A stretch of DNA of 64,000 nt, from assembly GCF_030250645.1 (NCBI RefSeq), contig NZ_JASSVS010000005.1, positions 62,001-126,000 on the forward strand, written 5' to 3'. Position 1 is the stretch's first letter; every line of letters starts with the position of its first letter. This document shows, piece after piece, positions 8,899-17,370 of the stretch. A model generated the notes under the pieces. That model was not told the origin of the DNA. It did not search any database and worked only from the letters and a program-made list of their open reading frames with translations. Position numbers and translations under genes: made by a program. Source of the stretch: Marinobacter azerbaijanicus (lineage in GTDB: Bacteria; Pseudomonadota; Gammaproteobacteria; Pseudomonadales; Oleiphilaceae).

Positions 8899-10103
8899 TA
8901 CGCCTTCACTCCCCAATGCCAGAAATCGGTACGCTCCGCCAGCAAGGTCTTCGAGAACACCATCTTGTGTATTTCCGAGGCACCATCCACCAGTCTCGCC
9001 TGGCGGGCATAACGGTAGATCCACTCCAGAGGGGTATCCTTGGAATAGCCCCGCGCACCGCAAAGCTGGATGGCCGTATCCACCGCCTTGTGCAGGGTGT
9101 CGGCCACAGCAACCTTGGCCATGGAAACTTCCTTGCGGGCAAAGTCACCCTGGTCCAGCTTCCATGCGGCATGCATGGTAAGCAGCCGGCCGACCTGGAT
9201 CTCCATGGCCGCCTCGCCCAGTAGCCATTGCACACCTTCGCGCTGGGCCAGGGACTGACCGAAGGATTCCCGGTTATTGACATACTCGGTGGCAATCTCC
9301 AGGGAACGACGGGCCAGGCCCAGCCAGCGCATGCAGTGGGTAAGACGGGCCGTACCGAGGCGGATCTGGGTGAGCTTGAGGCCATCGCCAACTTCCATCA
9401 ACCGGTTCTCGTCTGGGATTTCCAGGCCATCGAACCGGAGCTCGCAATGGCCGCCGTGTTCTTCCGGCCCCATGATCGGAATCCGCCGGATGATTTCCCA
9501 GCCTGGATCATCCTTGTGGAACAGGAAGGCGCTCAGGCCCTTGCGGGTATCGTCGGAAGTCCGTGCAATCAGAATAAAATGCGACGCTTCGGCGGCGCCG
9601 GTAATGTAATGCTTGTGGCCGTGTATAACCCACCCGTCGCCCTTGCGCGTAGCAGTAGTCTGCATCATGCCGGGATCCGAGCCACAGCCGGGAGGTGGTT
9701 CGGTCATCACAAACGCTGAACTTACTTTTCCCTCCACGATGGGCTTGAGCCAGCGCTCCTGCTGAGCTTCTGTCGCCACCTTCGCCAGCACGATCATGTT
9801 TCCGTCGTCCGGCGCCGCGGAATTGAACACCACCGGCCCGAATATCGACCGGTTCATCTCTTCGTAGCAGGCCGCCATACCGGAAATGTCGAGCCCCTGA
9901 CCGCCCAGATGCTCAGGAATCTGCAGGCACCACAAGCCCTGCTGTTTTGCCTTGGCACGCATCTGATCGAGGCAGTCGCGCGCAATGTTCTCATGTTCAT
10001 CATAGGCCTCCGGGTTCTGCTCCAGAGGCAACAACTCCTGTTCCACAAAGTCCTTGATGCGTTTTCGGTACGACTCGTTCCCGGGGCTAAGATTGAAGTC
10101 CAC
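8898..10103 (-). CDS. Acyl-CoA dehydrogenase, LvaC-like
   Basis: A 401-residue flavoprotein with the acyl-CoA dehydrogenase fold. It has TEPPPGCGSDP where classical enzymes have TEPxAGSD, and ends with LCGARGYSKDTPLEWIYRYARQARLVDGASEIHKM. I place the start at the GTG at 10103, because AAGGAG lies a few bases upstream and only ten bases follow the SDR stop; a frame beginning at 10151 would overlap the SDR. With the kinase it probably carries out the phosphate elimination and isomerisation of 4-phosphoacyl-CoA described for LvaC and ACAD10/11. A simple alpha,beta-desaturase role is the alternative. Confidence 0.88.
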   Translation of the reverse strand: MDFNLSPGNESYRKRIKDFVEQELLPLEQNPEAYDEHENIARDCLDQMRAKAKQQGLWCLQIPEHLGGQGLDISGMAACYEEMNRSIFGPVVFNSAAPDDGNMIVLAKVATEAQQERWLKPIVEGKVSSAFVMTEPPPGCGSDPGMMQTTATRKGDGWVIHGHKHYITGAAEASHFILIARTSDDTRKGLSAFLFHKDDPGWEIIRRIPIMGPEEHGGHCELRFDGLEIPDENRLMEVGDGLKLTQIRLGTARLTHCMRWLGLARRSLEIATEYVNNRESFGQSLAQREGVQWLLGEAAMEIQVGRLLTMHAAWKLDQGDFARKEVSMAKVAVADTLHKAVDTAIQLCGARGYSKDTPLEWIYRYARQARLVDGASEIHKMVFSKTLLAERTDFWHWGVKA

Positions 10104-10113
10104 AGCTTGCTCC

Positions 10114-10914
10114 TTAAAGCGAGGATTGAAGATGGCCGCCATCCACCACAAGGGTGCTGCCGGTCATGTAGTCGGAAAGGTCTGAGGCCAATAGCAACAA
10201 CGGGCCACTCAGATCCCCAGCCTGGCCAAGACGGCGCTGAGGTATACGGCGGATCATTTTTTGGCCGGGTTCACTGGCAAAGAAATCACGGTTCAGATCG
10301 GTTTCGATGTACCCCGGCGCTAGCGCGTTGACACGGATACCGAAACGGGCCCATTCCAAGGCAAGGGCGCGGGTCAGCTGCTCGACGCCAGCCTTGGCGG
10401 CAGCATAGGGCGCCACGTTACCGGCCACGCGATGACCAAGAATGGAAGAAATCATGATGATACTGCCGCCCTGATTGATCGCGGAGAGGCGGCGGGCGGC
10501 TTCATTGCACACTAGCCAGCAGCCCTTGAGATTGGTGTCGACCACCCGGTCCCATTCCAAAACGGTCAGATCCAGGGCCTTCTTGCTGGTTGCCACTCCG
10601 GCATTGGAAACCACTACATCCGGGATGGCGATGGCGTCGGCCATGGTATCGAACGCTTCGCAGACACTGGCCTCGTCGGTAACATCCATGGTGACAACAT
10701 GGATCCGATCAGCATATTCGGGAAGGTCGGTCTTGAGGGATTCCAGTACCTCTCGGCGGCGGCCACTGGCAATGACCGTCGCACCGGCTTCAAGCACGCA
10801 CCGGGTAAAGCTGCGTCCAAGGCCACCAGCAGCTCCTGTAACCAGTACAGTCTTGCCGGCCAGACTCAGCGACCTGTTTGCGCTGCCAAGGTTCGTGTTA
10901 TTCGAATTGTTCAT
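10114..10914 (-). CDS. Short-chain dehydrogenase/reductase, LvaD-like
   Basis: A 266-residue SDR. The cofactor motif is TGAAGGLG (26-33), NAG lies within VVSNAGVAT, the catalytic Ser is in MISSILGHR and the catalytic pair is YAAAK. The ATG at 10914 has a textbook AGGAGGT eight bases upstream. It is the first gene of the minus-strand operon leading into the acyl-CoA dehydrogenase, kinase, DUF6285 protein and ligase. By analogy with lvaD it would oxidise a hydroxyacyl-CoA, but SDR substrate cannot be read from sequence. Confidence 0.85.
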   Translation of the reverse strand: MNNSNNTNLGSANRSLSLAGKTVLVTGAAGGLGRSFTRCVLEAGATVIASGRRREVLESLKTDLPEYADRIHVVTMDVTDEASVCEAFDTMADAIAIPDVVVSNAGVATSKKALDLTVLEWDRVVDTNLKGCWLVCNEAARRLSAINQGGSIIMISSILGHRVAGNVAPYAAAKAGVEQLTRALALEWARFGIRVNALAPGYIETDLNRDFFASEPGQKMIRRIPQRRLGQAGDLSGPLLLLASDLSDYMTGSTLVVDGGHLQSSL

Positions 10915-10940
10915 GTTTGGACCTCCTTGTTCCAAAATAG

Positions 10941-10956
10941 AACGAGCGCTCGAATT
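10941..10956. promoter_or_regulatory. Palindromic operator candidate upstream of the lva-like operon
   Basis: The ten bases CGAGCGCTCG (10943-10952) are a perfect palindrome, flanked by AA and AATT, about 28 bases upstream of the SDR start codon and just before its ribosome-binding site. Size and position suit a TetR-dimer site, and a TetR gene lies at the far end of the same locus (409-1092). The regulator-site pairing is inference. Confidence 0.45.
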
Positions 10957-11073
10957 ATTCAAGAACAAATTGCAAACTGCCCAACTGGTGACTGTCACCA
11001 TCAGCCCAAACATTGGAATGGGTTACTCTCAGACGATAGAAGGGAGCGGCTATTTCATGGCCTGGCAAACAGG

Positions 11074-11712
11074 CTACTTTGACTGATCCGAACTGTCAGA
11101 CTCTGACTGTCCCTTTCTCTCCGGGCTGAGTTCTGACTCAAGCCAGCGACGGACTTCGTGCCGGTCTTTGCGGCGGGTGAGCTGTTCACTGTGAATGTTC
11201 CGGGGATATATTTCCGGCCCTCCTTCGTGCTCCAGCCGGAAACGCCGGCGCACGCCAACCGGATACCGGCTTGGGCCATGAACCACGGCAGCACGGATTT
11301 CTACCGCCACGATGTCCTCGAACAGATAGTCGCTGTCGCTCTCCTCGCTTCGACGGCCCAGGATAATATTGCGAAACGAGCCCAGCACCAGGTAGCCGCC
11401 GGGCTGCAATGGCCCCTGCCGTAACACCTGGTGGACGTTGCTGTCGTCTGCGCCAACCCGGCGATACTCGGTCACTGTCAGCGTTTTCTCTTCACCAGCC
11501 CGTGTATGCAGCACCACCTGAACACACTGCACGTGAACGGTTTCCTTGCCCATATTCACCAGCAGGCACAAGGCGTCGGGATTCTCGTTCTGGGCGTGGT
11601 GGATTACCAGATAGGGGCGGTTATTGCGCTGATACTGGATAAAGAACACCTGGAAGTAGACCACCCAGATCAAAGCCATAACCGCACTGCTGACAGGTCC
11701 GATGTACTCCAT
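11074..11712 (-). CDS. Membrane-anchored protein of unknown function
   Basis: I do not recognise this 212-residue protein. Residues 8-27 (SSAVMALIWVVYFQVFFIQY) form one membrane segment. The rest is a soluble domain rich in beta-strand patterns (PYLVIHHAQNEN, TVHVQCVQVVLH, GGYLVLGSF) ending in a highly charged, serine-rich tail. The start has a strong AGGAGG four bases upstream. It is the last of three tightly spaced minus-strand genes with the NAD(P)-binding protein and the Nmad3-like protein. Confidence 0.7.
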   Translation of the reverse strand: MEYIGPVSSAVMALIWVVYFQVFFIQYQRNNRPYLVIHHAQNENPDALCLLVNMGKETVHVQCVQVVLHTRAGEEKTLTVTEYRRVGADDSNVHQVLRQGPLQPGGYLVLGSFRNIILGRRSEESDSDYLFEDIVAVEIRAAVVHGPSRYPVGVRRRFRLEHEGGPEIYPRNIHSEQLTRRKDRHEVRRWLESELSPERKGQSESDSSDQSK

Positions 11713-11724
11713 TGTTCCTCCTGA

Positions 11725-12399
11725 TCACGCTTTCGCCAGCGCCACTATGTCCGGGTACTCATAGACCCGAACCACCGGTTTGGGCGGAGTCTCCCGGGCA
11801 AGCGCGCTTACCTCATTCACCATTGCCCTTGCCACGGTATCCGCTTCTATGGCCCGGAATCTTTCCAGCGGACCCAGCAGCGCCCGGTTAATAAGGGGCA
11901 TGGCTTTCATTCCCAGGGCTTCGGCAGTGCGACGTTCCTGCCTGTCACCCAGCAGCAGGCTGGGCTGATATATAGCAAGGTAAGGATAGCCCAACGCCTT
12001 TACGCCGTCCTCGAGTTCCCCTTTCACGCGGTTGTAGAACACCGTGGACGACGACGAAGCGGCAATGGCCGACATCAGTAAAAACGCCTTCGCGCCGTTT
12101 GCGCGACCGAGCTGCGCCGCTTTCAGTGGATAGCCGTAATCCACTTTGCGGAACTGCTCCCGGGAACCGGCCTTCTTCAGTGTCGTACCCAGGCAACAGA
12201 TGATGGCATCCACCAGGAACAGTTCGCCGTGTTCATGGATGCGATCAAAATCGATCTCGTGCTGCTCGAGTTTTTCATGGCTCAGCGCAAGTGTACGACG
12301 CACAGGCGTAACCACCGACGACACATGGTTACTGTCCAGCAGGCCTTGCAGTACCTTGCCACCGGTCAGGCCGGTAGCACCCAGAAGCATCACTCTCAT
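11725..12399 (-). CDS. NAD(P)H-binding SDR-like protein (atypical, HTATIP2-like)
   Basis: A 224-residue Rossmann-fold protein. The N-terminus MRVMLLGATGLTGGKVLQGLL carries the GATGxxG dinucleotide motif of atypical/extended SDRs, and NRVKGELEDGVKALGYPYLAIYQPSLLLG matches the HTATIP2/oxidoreductase group, which bind NADP and often have no known substrate. The ATG at 12399 overlaps the upstream stop by four bases (ATGA), which decides the start over an in-frame upstream codon. Catalytic role unknown. Confidence 0.82.
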   Translation of the reverse strand: MRVMLLGATGLTGGKVLQGLLDSNHVSSVVTPVRRTLALSHEKLEQHEIDFDRIHEHGELFLVDAIICCLGTTLKKAGSREQFRKVDYGYPLKAAQLGRANGAKAFLLMSAIAASSSSTVFYNRVKGELEDGVKALGYPYLAIYQPSLLLGDRQERRTAEALGMKAMPLINRALLGPLERFRAIEADTVARAMVNEVSALARETPPKPVVRVYEYPDIVALAKA

Positions 12400-13238
12400 A
12401 AAATCCCCCTCAACCAGGAAACCACTCCAGGATAAGTTATAGTATCCAGTACGAATTCCTGCCCCCGGGACGCGCTCCGAAGCAGGCAATGATCCCCATC
12501 CAGGGACCAGCGGGCAAGGTTACTGTGAAAACTCATCGCTGTTTCCGCCGACTCGGGGAAAAAACACGCCGGCAAACGCCATTGCGTTGTGGAGGCGGCA
12601 TCCGCAGACGTCAGCCGAAGATGATCCTGCATGCTGGCAAACACACCCGCGCCTGGAAGACCCAATGGCTGTCCGTCGAGACGCAGCTGCTCAGAGGCCA
12701 CATACAGGGTATTACTGCCATCCTCGTGCCCATGAAAATGCGGATGGTAGCGAGCCCAGGGCAAGTCCTCTTCCGAGAGGTCATCGATCCGGTGTACCTC
12801 GCCCACCTGAAGCCAGCCCCAAAGCGCATGAAACGGGCGGGCCTGCTGTACAAATCGCCAGGCTCTGCCCCGCTTTTCCACATCACGGAACAGGCCAAAG
12901 AAAAGGAACAGGTCACCGACACCAACCCGCTGCTTGCGGAGATGTCCCTGGGCGGCACCGGCCTGACCCAGACAGGGCCGCCAGCCATCATCCCGGGGAT
13001 ATACGTCGGCTATCAGGTCGGGGTCCAGATGGGCTTTTCGGGTTCCACCACGCCGGTTTCCGGTCAGGCTGGCGACCAGGCTGCCAACGTTCAGGCCCTG
13101 ATAATGGAGATCCCTGTAGGCAATCCGGGAACGGGGATCCGGAATCGGGAGAGTGTAGAACGACCGGTCGGGAAACACCGGGCTTGGGCAGCCGCCGGCG
13201 GATGAGTCGAAGCCTTTCCGGCTCAGGATCAGTTTCAT
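12396..13238 (-). CDS. Nmad3-domain putative nucleotide-modification protein
   Basis: A 280-residue protein opening with MKLILSRKGFDSSAGGCPSP and FPDRSFYTLPIPD, the conserved start of the Nmad3 (nucleotide modification-associated domain 3) family, a group predicted from genome context to act on modified nucleotides in DNA or RNA. Other conserved-looking stretches are LDPDLIADVYPR, LFLFFGLFRDVE, GWLQVGEV and YHPHFHG. No ribosome-binding site is obvious. It heads a three-gene operon and is divergent from the MscS gene. The biochemical role is unproven for the family. Confidence 0.75.
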   Translation of the reverse strand: MKLILSRKGFDSSAGGCPSPVFPDRSFYTLPIPDPRSRIAYRDLHYQGLNVGSLVASLTGNRRGGTRKAHLDPDLIADVYPRDDGWRPCLGQAGAAQGHLRKQRVGVGDLFLFFGLFRDVEKRGRAWRFVQQARPFHALWGWLQVGEVHRIDDLSEEDLPWARYHPHFHGHEDGSNTLYVASEQLRLDGQPLGLPGAGVFASMQDHLRLTSADAASTTQWRLPACFFPESAETAMSFHSNLARWSLDGDHCLLRSASRGQEFVLDTITYPGVVSWLRGIL

Positions 13239-13351
13239 AAACGAATGTCGGTGTCATTGAACAGGCGGCAACCATATCACGCTCTTGAAAAGCAGTTTAA
13301 ACTGACCGCACTCACAGACTGACTCACCCGCTGACCCAATGCCGATCTCCC

Positions 13352-14425
13352 ATGACTGACTTTGACACTCTGAACGCACTACGGGCAGGCCTTGAAGGCT
13401 GGTTTCGGCCTGGTGTTACGGCCCTGCTCTCCGCCGTCTTCACCTTCATCCTTTACCAGGGTGTGCTGAAATTCATTCAACACATCACCCGCAGCAAAAC
13501 CGTTCCCCGGCTGTTTCTCGATGCTTCCGCCACCGCACTGGGATTTGTCATTGCGCTTCTGGTCCTCAACGGAGTTCTGGAAACAGCGCCTCCTGACCTG
13601 CCGTTCCTGAGCCATATTCAGCACGGCGCAACCCTGGCGTTGATTGTTGCAGTCACCTGGGCTCTGGTCCGGTGCACATCCGCCATCGGCAATGTCATTG
13701 TCGCATTGAACCCGGTGCTGGAAGGACAGTGGAAACGTGCCCGCAAGGTGGAAACCCAGACACGTTTTCTGGTGAGGGTGCTGAACGTCCTCATTGTCAT
13801 TGTCGGGTTGGGGGCAGCGCTGGTGACCTTTGAACCGGTTCGTCACCTGGGCAGCAGCCTGCTGGCCTCGGCCGGTATTGGTGGCATCATCCTGGGCTTT
13901 GCCGCCAAACCGGTACTCGGTAACCTGCTGGCCGGCATGCAGATCGCGCTAACCCAGCCTTTCCGCATAGACGACGTACTTTACGTCCAGGGCGAGTGGT
14001 GCTGGGTGGAGGAAGTCACGGCCACCTACGTAGTGCTGAGGGTCTGGGACCTGCGGCGACTGGTTGTGCCATTGCAATGGTTTATCGAGAACCCTTTCCA
14101 GAACTGGTCTAGAAACGACACTGAGCTGGCGGGGACGGTATTCATCAACGTCGACTACTCCATGCCCATTGAACCCCTGCGGAAGGAATTCCACAGATTG
14201 CTGGAGCAATCACCCGAATGGAACGGGAACATCAGCACGGTACAGGTCACGGATTCCGGAGAAACCACCATTCAGATCCGCCTGTTGATGAGTGGCGCTG
14301 ATTCCACGGCACTCTGGAACCTCCGGTGCGCCATCCGCGAAGGCATCATCACCTTCATTCAGGAACGGTTCCCGGAACATCTGCCCCGCGTCCGTGCAAG
14401 GCTGGTTGAAAAACCGGATCAGTGA
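13352..14425 (+). CDS. MscS-family mechanosensitive channel
   Basis: A 357-residue membrane protein with about four hydrophobic segments (near 20-40, 57-77, 92-112 and 135-160) followed by the MscS pore/beta-domain signature: SSLLASAGIGGIILGFAAKPVLGNLLAGMQIALTQPFRIDD (near 170-210). It probably acts as a tension-gated channel that releases solutes on osmotic downshock. It ends seven bases inside the convergent D-lactate dehydrogenase gene. The gene at 60795-61694 is a second, distant MscS relative. Confidence 0.88.
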   Translation: MTDFDTLNALRAGLEGWFRPGVTALLSAVFTFILYQGVLKFIQHITRSKTVPRLFLDASATALGFVIALLVLNGVLETAPPDLPFLSHIQHGATLALIVAVTWALVRCTSAIGNVIVALNPVLEGQWKRARKVETQTRFLVRVLNVLIVIVGLGAALVTFEPVRHLGSSLLASAGIGGIILGFAAKPVLGNLLAGMQIALTQPFRIDDVLYVQGEWCWVEEVTATYVVLRVWDLRRLVVPLQWFIENPFQNWSRNDTELAGTVFINVDYSMPIEPLRKEFHRLLEQSPEWNGNISTVQVTDSGETTIQIRLLMSGADSTALWNLRCAIREGIITFIQERFPEHLPRVRARLVEKPDQ

Positions 14426-17223
14426 GCGGCCGCTTCGGTTACACGGTCTACCAGGTAAACCAGCCCGTGGTAGTCAATTCCGCCGTGGCGACTCAGGCCG
14501 ATCTCGCAGGTACGGCTGGTTGAGATTCCCTCGGTGCAGCCGTCCACCTGACGGGGCAGCGTTCGCAGGGCGTGGCTGTTCAGTTCAGGAACATTGAACC
14601 CCTTGTCACCGGCGAAGGCGCAGCAGTGAATGTCCTCGGGAACAACCACATTGGTGCTGCACCGGCGCGCAATATCAATCAGGCCCTGAGACTCCCCCAG
14701 ATGCTGGGTGCTGCAGGTAACGTGCACCGCAATTGCCGTGTCTTCAGGCTTGAACACCAGGCGATCAACCAGCTTCTCGCGGATGAATTTCACCGGGTCA
14801 TACAGGTCCAGCCCCAGCTCGCGGGCCGCTTGCTGAATCTGCAGGGTGCAGGGGCTGGTATCGCAGTACACCGGATCCCTGCCGTTACGGGTGGCGGTGA
14901 GTAATGCCTGTAACAGCTCAGACTTCTTGCGATCAGCCTGCTCCGGGTACCCTTTCGAGGCAAAGGGCTGGCCACAACAAAGGGCATCCAGCCCCTGGGG
15001 ATGAACCACCTGGTAGCCACCCTTTTCCAGTAGCTGACGGGTTTTGTCCTGCAGCGTCGTCTGCTCCGCATCGCCACTGGCAGGCCCCATGACCCGTGAC
15101 ACACAGGCCGGCAGGTACACCACTCTTGGTGCGCCACTATCGGGCGCCTCGGCTGGCGACACAAAACGGATGGGTTGCGGCATGGACGGATCCCACTGCG
15201 GCAGCCGCTGCCCGGACACCTTGCTCAGGCCCGCGCTCAGCTTTGCCAGCCTCGGCGCGCCCAGCAGTTTTTCCACCCCGGAAGCCATGGTCAGCACCAA
15301 GCGTGTCCCACGCAGCACTGCCTGAAAGTGGTCCGCCACCCAATTGGCTGTGCCGGGGTGGCCGGTTTTCTCCGCACGCAGCTTGCGCACCAGATCGCCC
15401 GTGTTGATATCCACCGGGCAGCGCTGGGCACACAGACCCGTGGCCGCGCAGGTATCGATGCCCTGATACTGGTAGGCGGCTTCCAGTTCCGATGTGTCCT
15501 TTCCTGCCCGTTTTTTCGCCTGGATATCACGCCAGATCACAATACGCTGGCGCGGCGACAGGGTCAGCCCTTCTGACGGGCATACCGGCTCGCAGAAACC
15601 GCACTCGATGCACTTGTCGATCAAAGGATCGGCGGCGGGCAGGGGCTTCAGGTTTTTCAGGTGGATATCCGGGTCATGGGACAGGACCACGTCGGGGTTT
15701 AGCAGGTTTTCCGGGTCCAGCAGATGTTTGATTTTCCACATCAGCTGCCAGGCATCGTGCCCCCACTCCAGCTCCACAAAGGGCGCCATGTTGCGGCCGG
15801 TACCATGCTCCGCCTTCAGGGAACCGCCGAACTCAACGGCCACCAGTTGCGAGACATCTTTCATGAAGGCGTCGTAGCGGGCCACCTCGTCGGGGTCATC
15901 AAACCCCTGGGGGAATACAAAGTGAAGATTTCCTTCCAGAGCATGGCCGAAGATGATGGCGTTGTTATAGCCGTGCTTTACGAACAGCGCCTGAAGCCGT
16001 TTTACCCCCTCAGCGAGCTGGTCAAGCGGGAAGGTGACGTCTTCGATAATGACCGTGGTGCCGGTCGGACGCACCGCCCCCACGGCGGGGAAGGTACCCT
16101 TGCGGATCGCCCACAGCTGGTCGGAAACCCTGGCATCCGTGGTGAAATCCACTTTTTCTTCCACTGCAAAATCAGCCAGGGCAGCCCTGATCTTCTCCAG
16201 TTGCTGCTGAAGCGTTGCCTGGTCAGCAGCTCGCGTTTCAATCAACAGGGCGCAAGCATCTTCCGACAGCCCGTGTATCCATTCAGGGAGTCCGGGCTTG
16301 TCCTGGACCGACCGCAGGCTTCGGCGGTCGAGCAGCTCTACCGCGTCAACCGGTTGAGAACGCAGTATCGCCGCGGCACGACAACAGCTGTCGACACCGG
16401 TGAACACCAGCAATGCCGTGGCTTTGTTGGGATAATCAGGCACTGTGTCATAGGTGACCGAGCTTACAAAGCCCAGGGTGCCCTCGGACCCCACCATCAG
16501 GTGGGTGAGGATGTCCAGCGGGTCGCTGTAGTCCACCAGCGCATTGAGCGACAGACCGGTGGTGTTCTTCAGTCGATACTTATGTCGGATACGGTCCGCC
16601 AGTTCAGTGTTGGCCCGGGTCTCGGCGGCCAACTGCTCCAGCTCCTTCAGCAGCCTGGCATGGCTGGCCTGGAAGACCTTCACACTGGCGTGGTCTTCCG
16701 TGTCCAGCACTGCCCCGTCTGCCAGCACAAGCCGCATGCTGGCGAGGGTATTGTAGGTATTCTGCGCGGTACCGCAGCACATGCCACTGGCGTTATTGGC
16801 AACAATCCCACCAATCTTGCAGGCATTGATGGACGCCGGGTCAGGGCCGATCTTGTAGCCATAAGGCGCCAGCCAGGCGTTGGCCTGAGCCCCGATAATG
16901 CCCGGCTGCAGTCGGATCTGGCGGCCGCCGTTACGGATCTCATGATCTTTCCAGTGATCACCCAGCACCAGCAGGATCGAGTCGCTGATGGCCTGTCCGG
17001 ACAGGCTGGTGCCTGCGGCCCGGAAGGTGACCGGTGCCGAGAAGCGCCTGGCGATCTTCAGCACCCCGACCACTTCATCCTCGCTTTCCACCTTCACCAC
17101 CACAGCCGGTATCAACCGGTAGAAGCTGGCGTCCGTGCCATAGGCCAGGGTCGACAGTGGGTCATCATAAACCCGTGTGGCCGGGACCAGCGCTTTTATC
17201 GCTGCGAGGACGTCAGGTGACAT
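14419..17223 (-). CDS. dld: D-lactate dehydrogenase (FAD/Fe-S, Dld-II type)
   Basis: A 934-residue fusion: an FAD_binding_4 domain (VTFRAAGTSLSGQAISDSI near residue 65), a FAD-linked oxidase C-terminal domain, two ferredoxin-like cysteine clusters (CIECGFCEPVCP and CAATGLCAQRCPV, near 510-580) and C-terminal CCG domains (LCCGQPFASKG, HCCAFAGDKG). This is the layout of membrane-associated quinone- or cytochrome-linked D-lactate dehydrogenases; D-2-hydroxyglutarate dehydrogenase is the main alternative. The divergent LldR-type GntR gene with an operator between them favours lactate. AGGAGT precedes the ATG. Confidence 0.85.
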   Translation of the reverse strand: MSPDVLAAIKALVPATRVYDDPLSTLAYGTDASFYRLIPAVVVKVESEDEVVGVLKIARRFSAPVTFRAAGTSLSGQAISDSILLVLGDHWKDHEIRNGGRQIRLQPGIIGAQANAWLAPYGYKIGPDPASINACKIGGIVANNASGMCCGTAQNTYNTLASMRLVLADGAVLDTEDHASVKVFQASHARLLKELEQLAAETRANTELADRIRHKYRLKNTTGLSLNALVDYSDPLDILTHLMVGSEGTLGFVSSVTYDTVPDYPNKATALLVFTGVDSCCRAAAILRSQPVDAVELLDRRSLRSVQDKPGLPEWIHGLSEDACALLIETRAADQATLQQQLEKIRAALADFAVEEKVDFTTDARVSDQLWAIRKGTFPAVGAVRPTGTTVIIEDVTFPLDQLAEGVKRLQALFVKHGYNNAIIFGHALEGNLHFVFPQGFDDPDEVARYDAFMKDVSQLVAVEFGGSLKAEHGTGRNMAPFVELEWGHDAWQLMWKIKHLLDPENLLNPDVVLSHDPDIHLKNLKPLPAADPLIDKCIECGFCEPVCPSEGLTLSPRQRIVIWRDIQAKKRAGKDTSELEAAYQYQGIDTCAATGLCAQRCPVDINTGDLVRKLRAEKTGHPGTANWVADHFQAVLRGTRLVLTMASGVEKLLGAPRLAKLSAGLSKVSGQRLPQWDPSMPQPIRFVSPAEAPDSGAPRVVYLPACVSRVMGPASGDAEQTTLQDKTRQLLEKGGYQVVHPQGLDALCCGQPFASKGYPEQADRKKSELLQALLTATRNGRDPVYCDTSPCTLQIQQAARELGLDLYDPVKFIREKLVDRLVFKPEDTAIAVHVTCSTQHLGESQGLIDIARRCSTNVVVPEDIHCCAFAGDKGFNVPELNSHALRTLPRQVDGCTEGISTSRTCEIGLSRHGGIDYHGLVYLVDRVTEAAAH

Positions 17224-17254
17224 CAGTAACTCCTGGATTATACCAGAGGAACAT

Positions 17255-17283
17255 TTGGATAATTGGTAATACCAATTTATACT
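17255..17283 (+). promoter_or_regulatory. LldR-type operator embedded in a sigma-70 promoter
   Basis: Bases 17261-17277 form a perfect palindrome with 8-base arms AATTGGTA and TACCAATT around one central base. It fills exactly the 17-base spacer between a -35-like TTGGAT (17255-17260) and a -10-like TATACT (17278-17283) reading toward the GntR gene. The AATTGG...CCAATT pattern is the kind bound by LldR/PdhR-type FCD GntR regulators. Binding would block RNA polymerase directly and could also control dld on the other strand. Confidence 0.8.
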
Positions 17284-17370
17284 GTTTCGGATATTAAGAT
17301 AGGGAACTTTGGCGACAACTTCAAAGGAAAATGCCTAGACAATGGTCGAGGCAGCCGGAGCAGGACCGCA

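Noticed and set aside
7873..9063. A phosphotransferase frame starting at 9063.
   Set aside because: The extra 55 residues lie inside the acyl-CoA dehydrogenase gene and have no similarity; the TAATG junction at 8898 gives the real start.
15724..17220. A 498-codon plus-strand frame opposite the D-lactate dehydrogenase.
   Set aside because: It is antisense to conserved FAD and Fe-S domains, has no motif and no ribosome-binding site.
17237..17245. An extended -10 sequence (TGGTATAAT) on the minus strand as the dld promoter.
   Set aside because: Transcription from it would begin at about the AGGAGT ribosome-binding site, leaving almost no leader. The real dld promoter is probably further upstream, nearer the palindrome.
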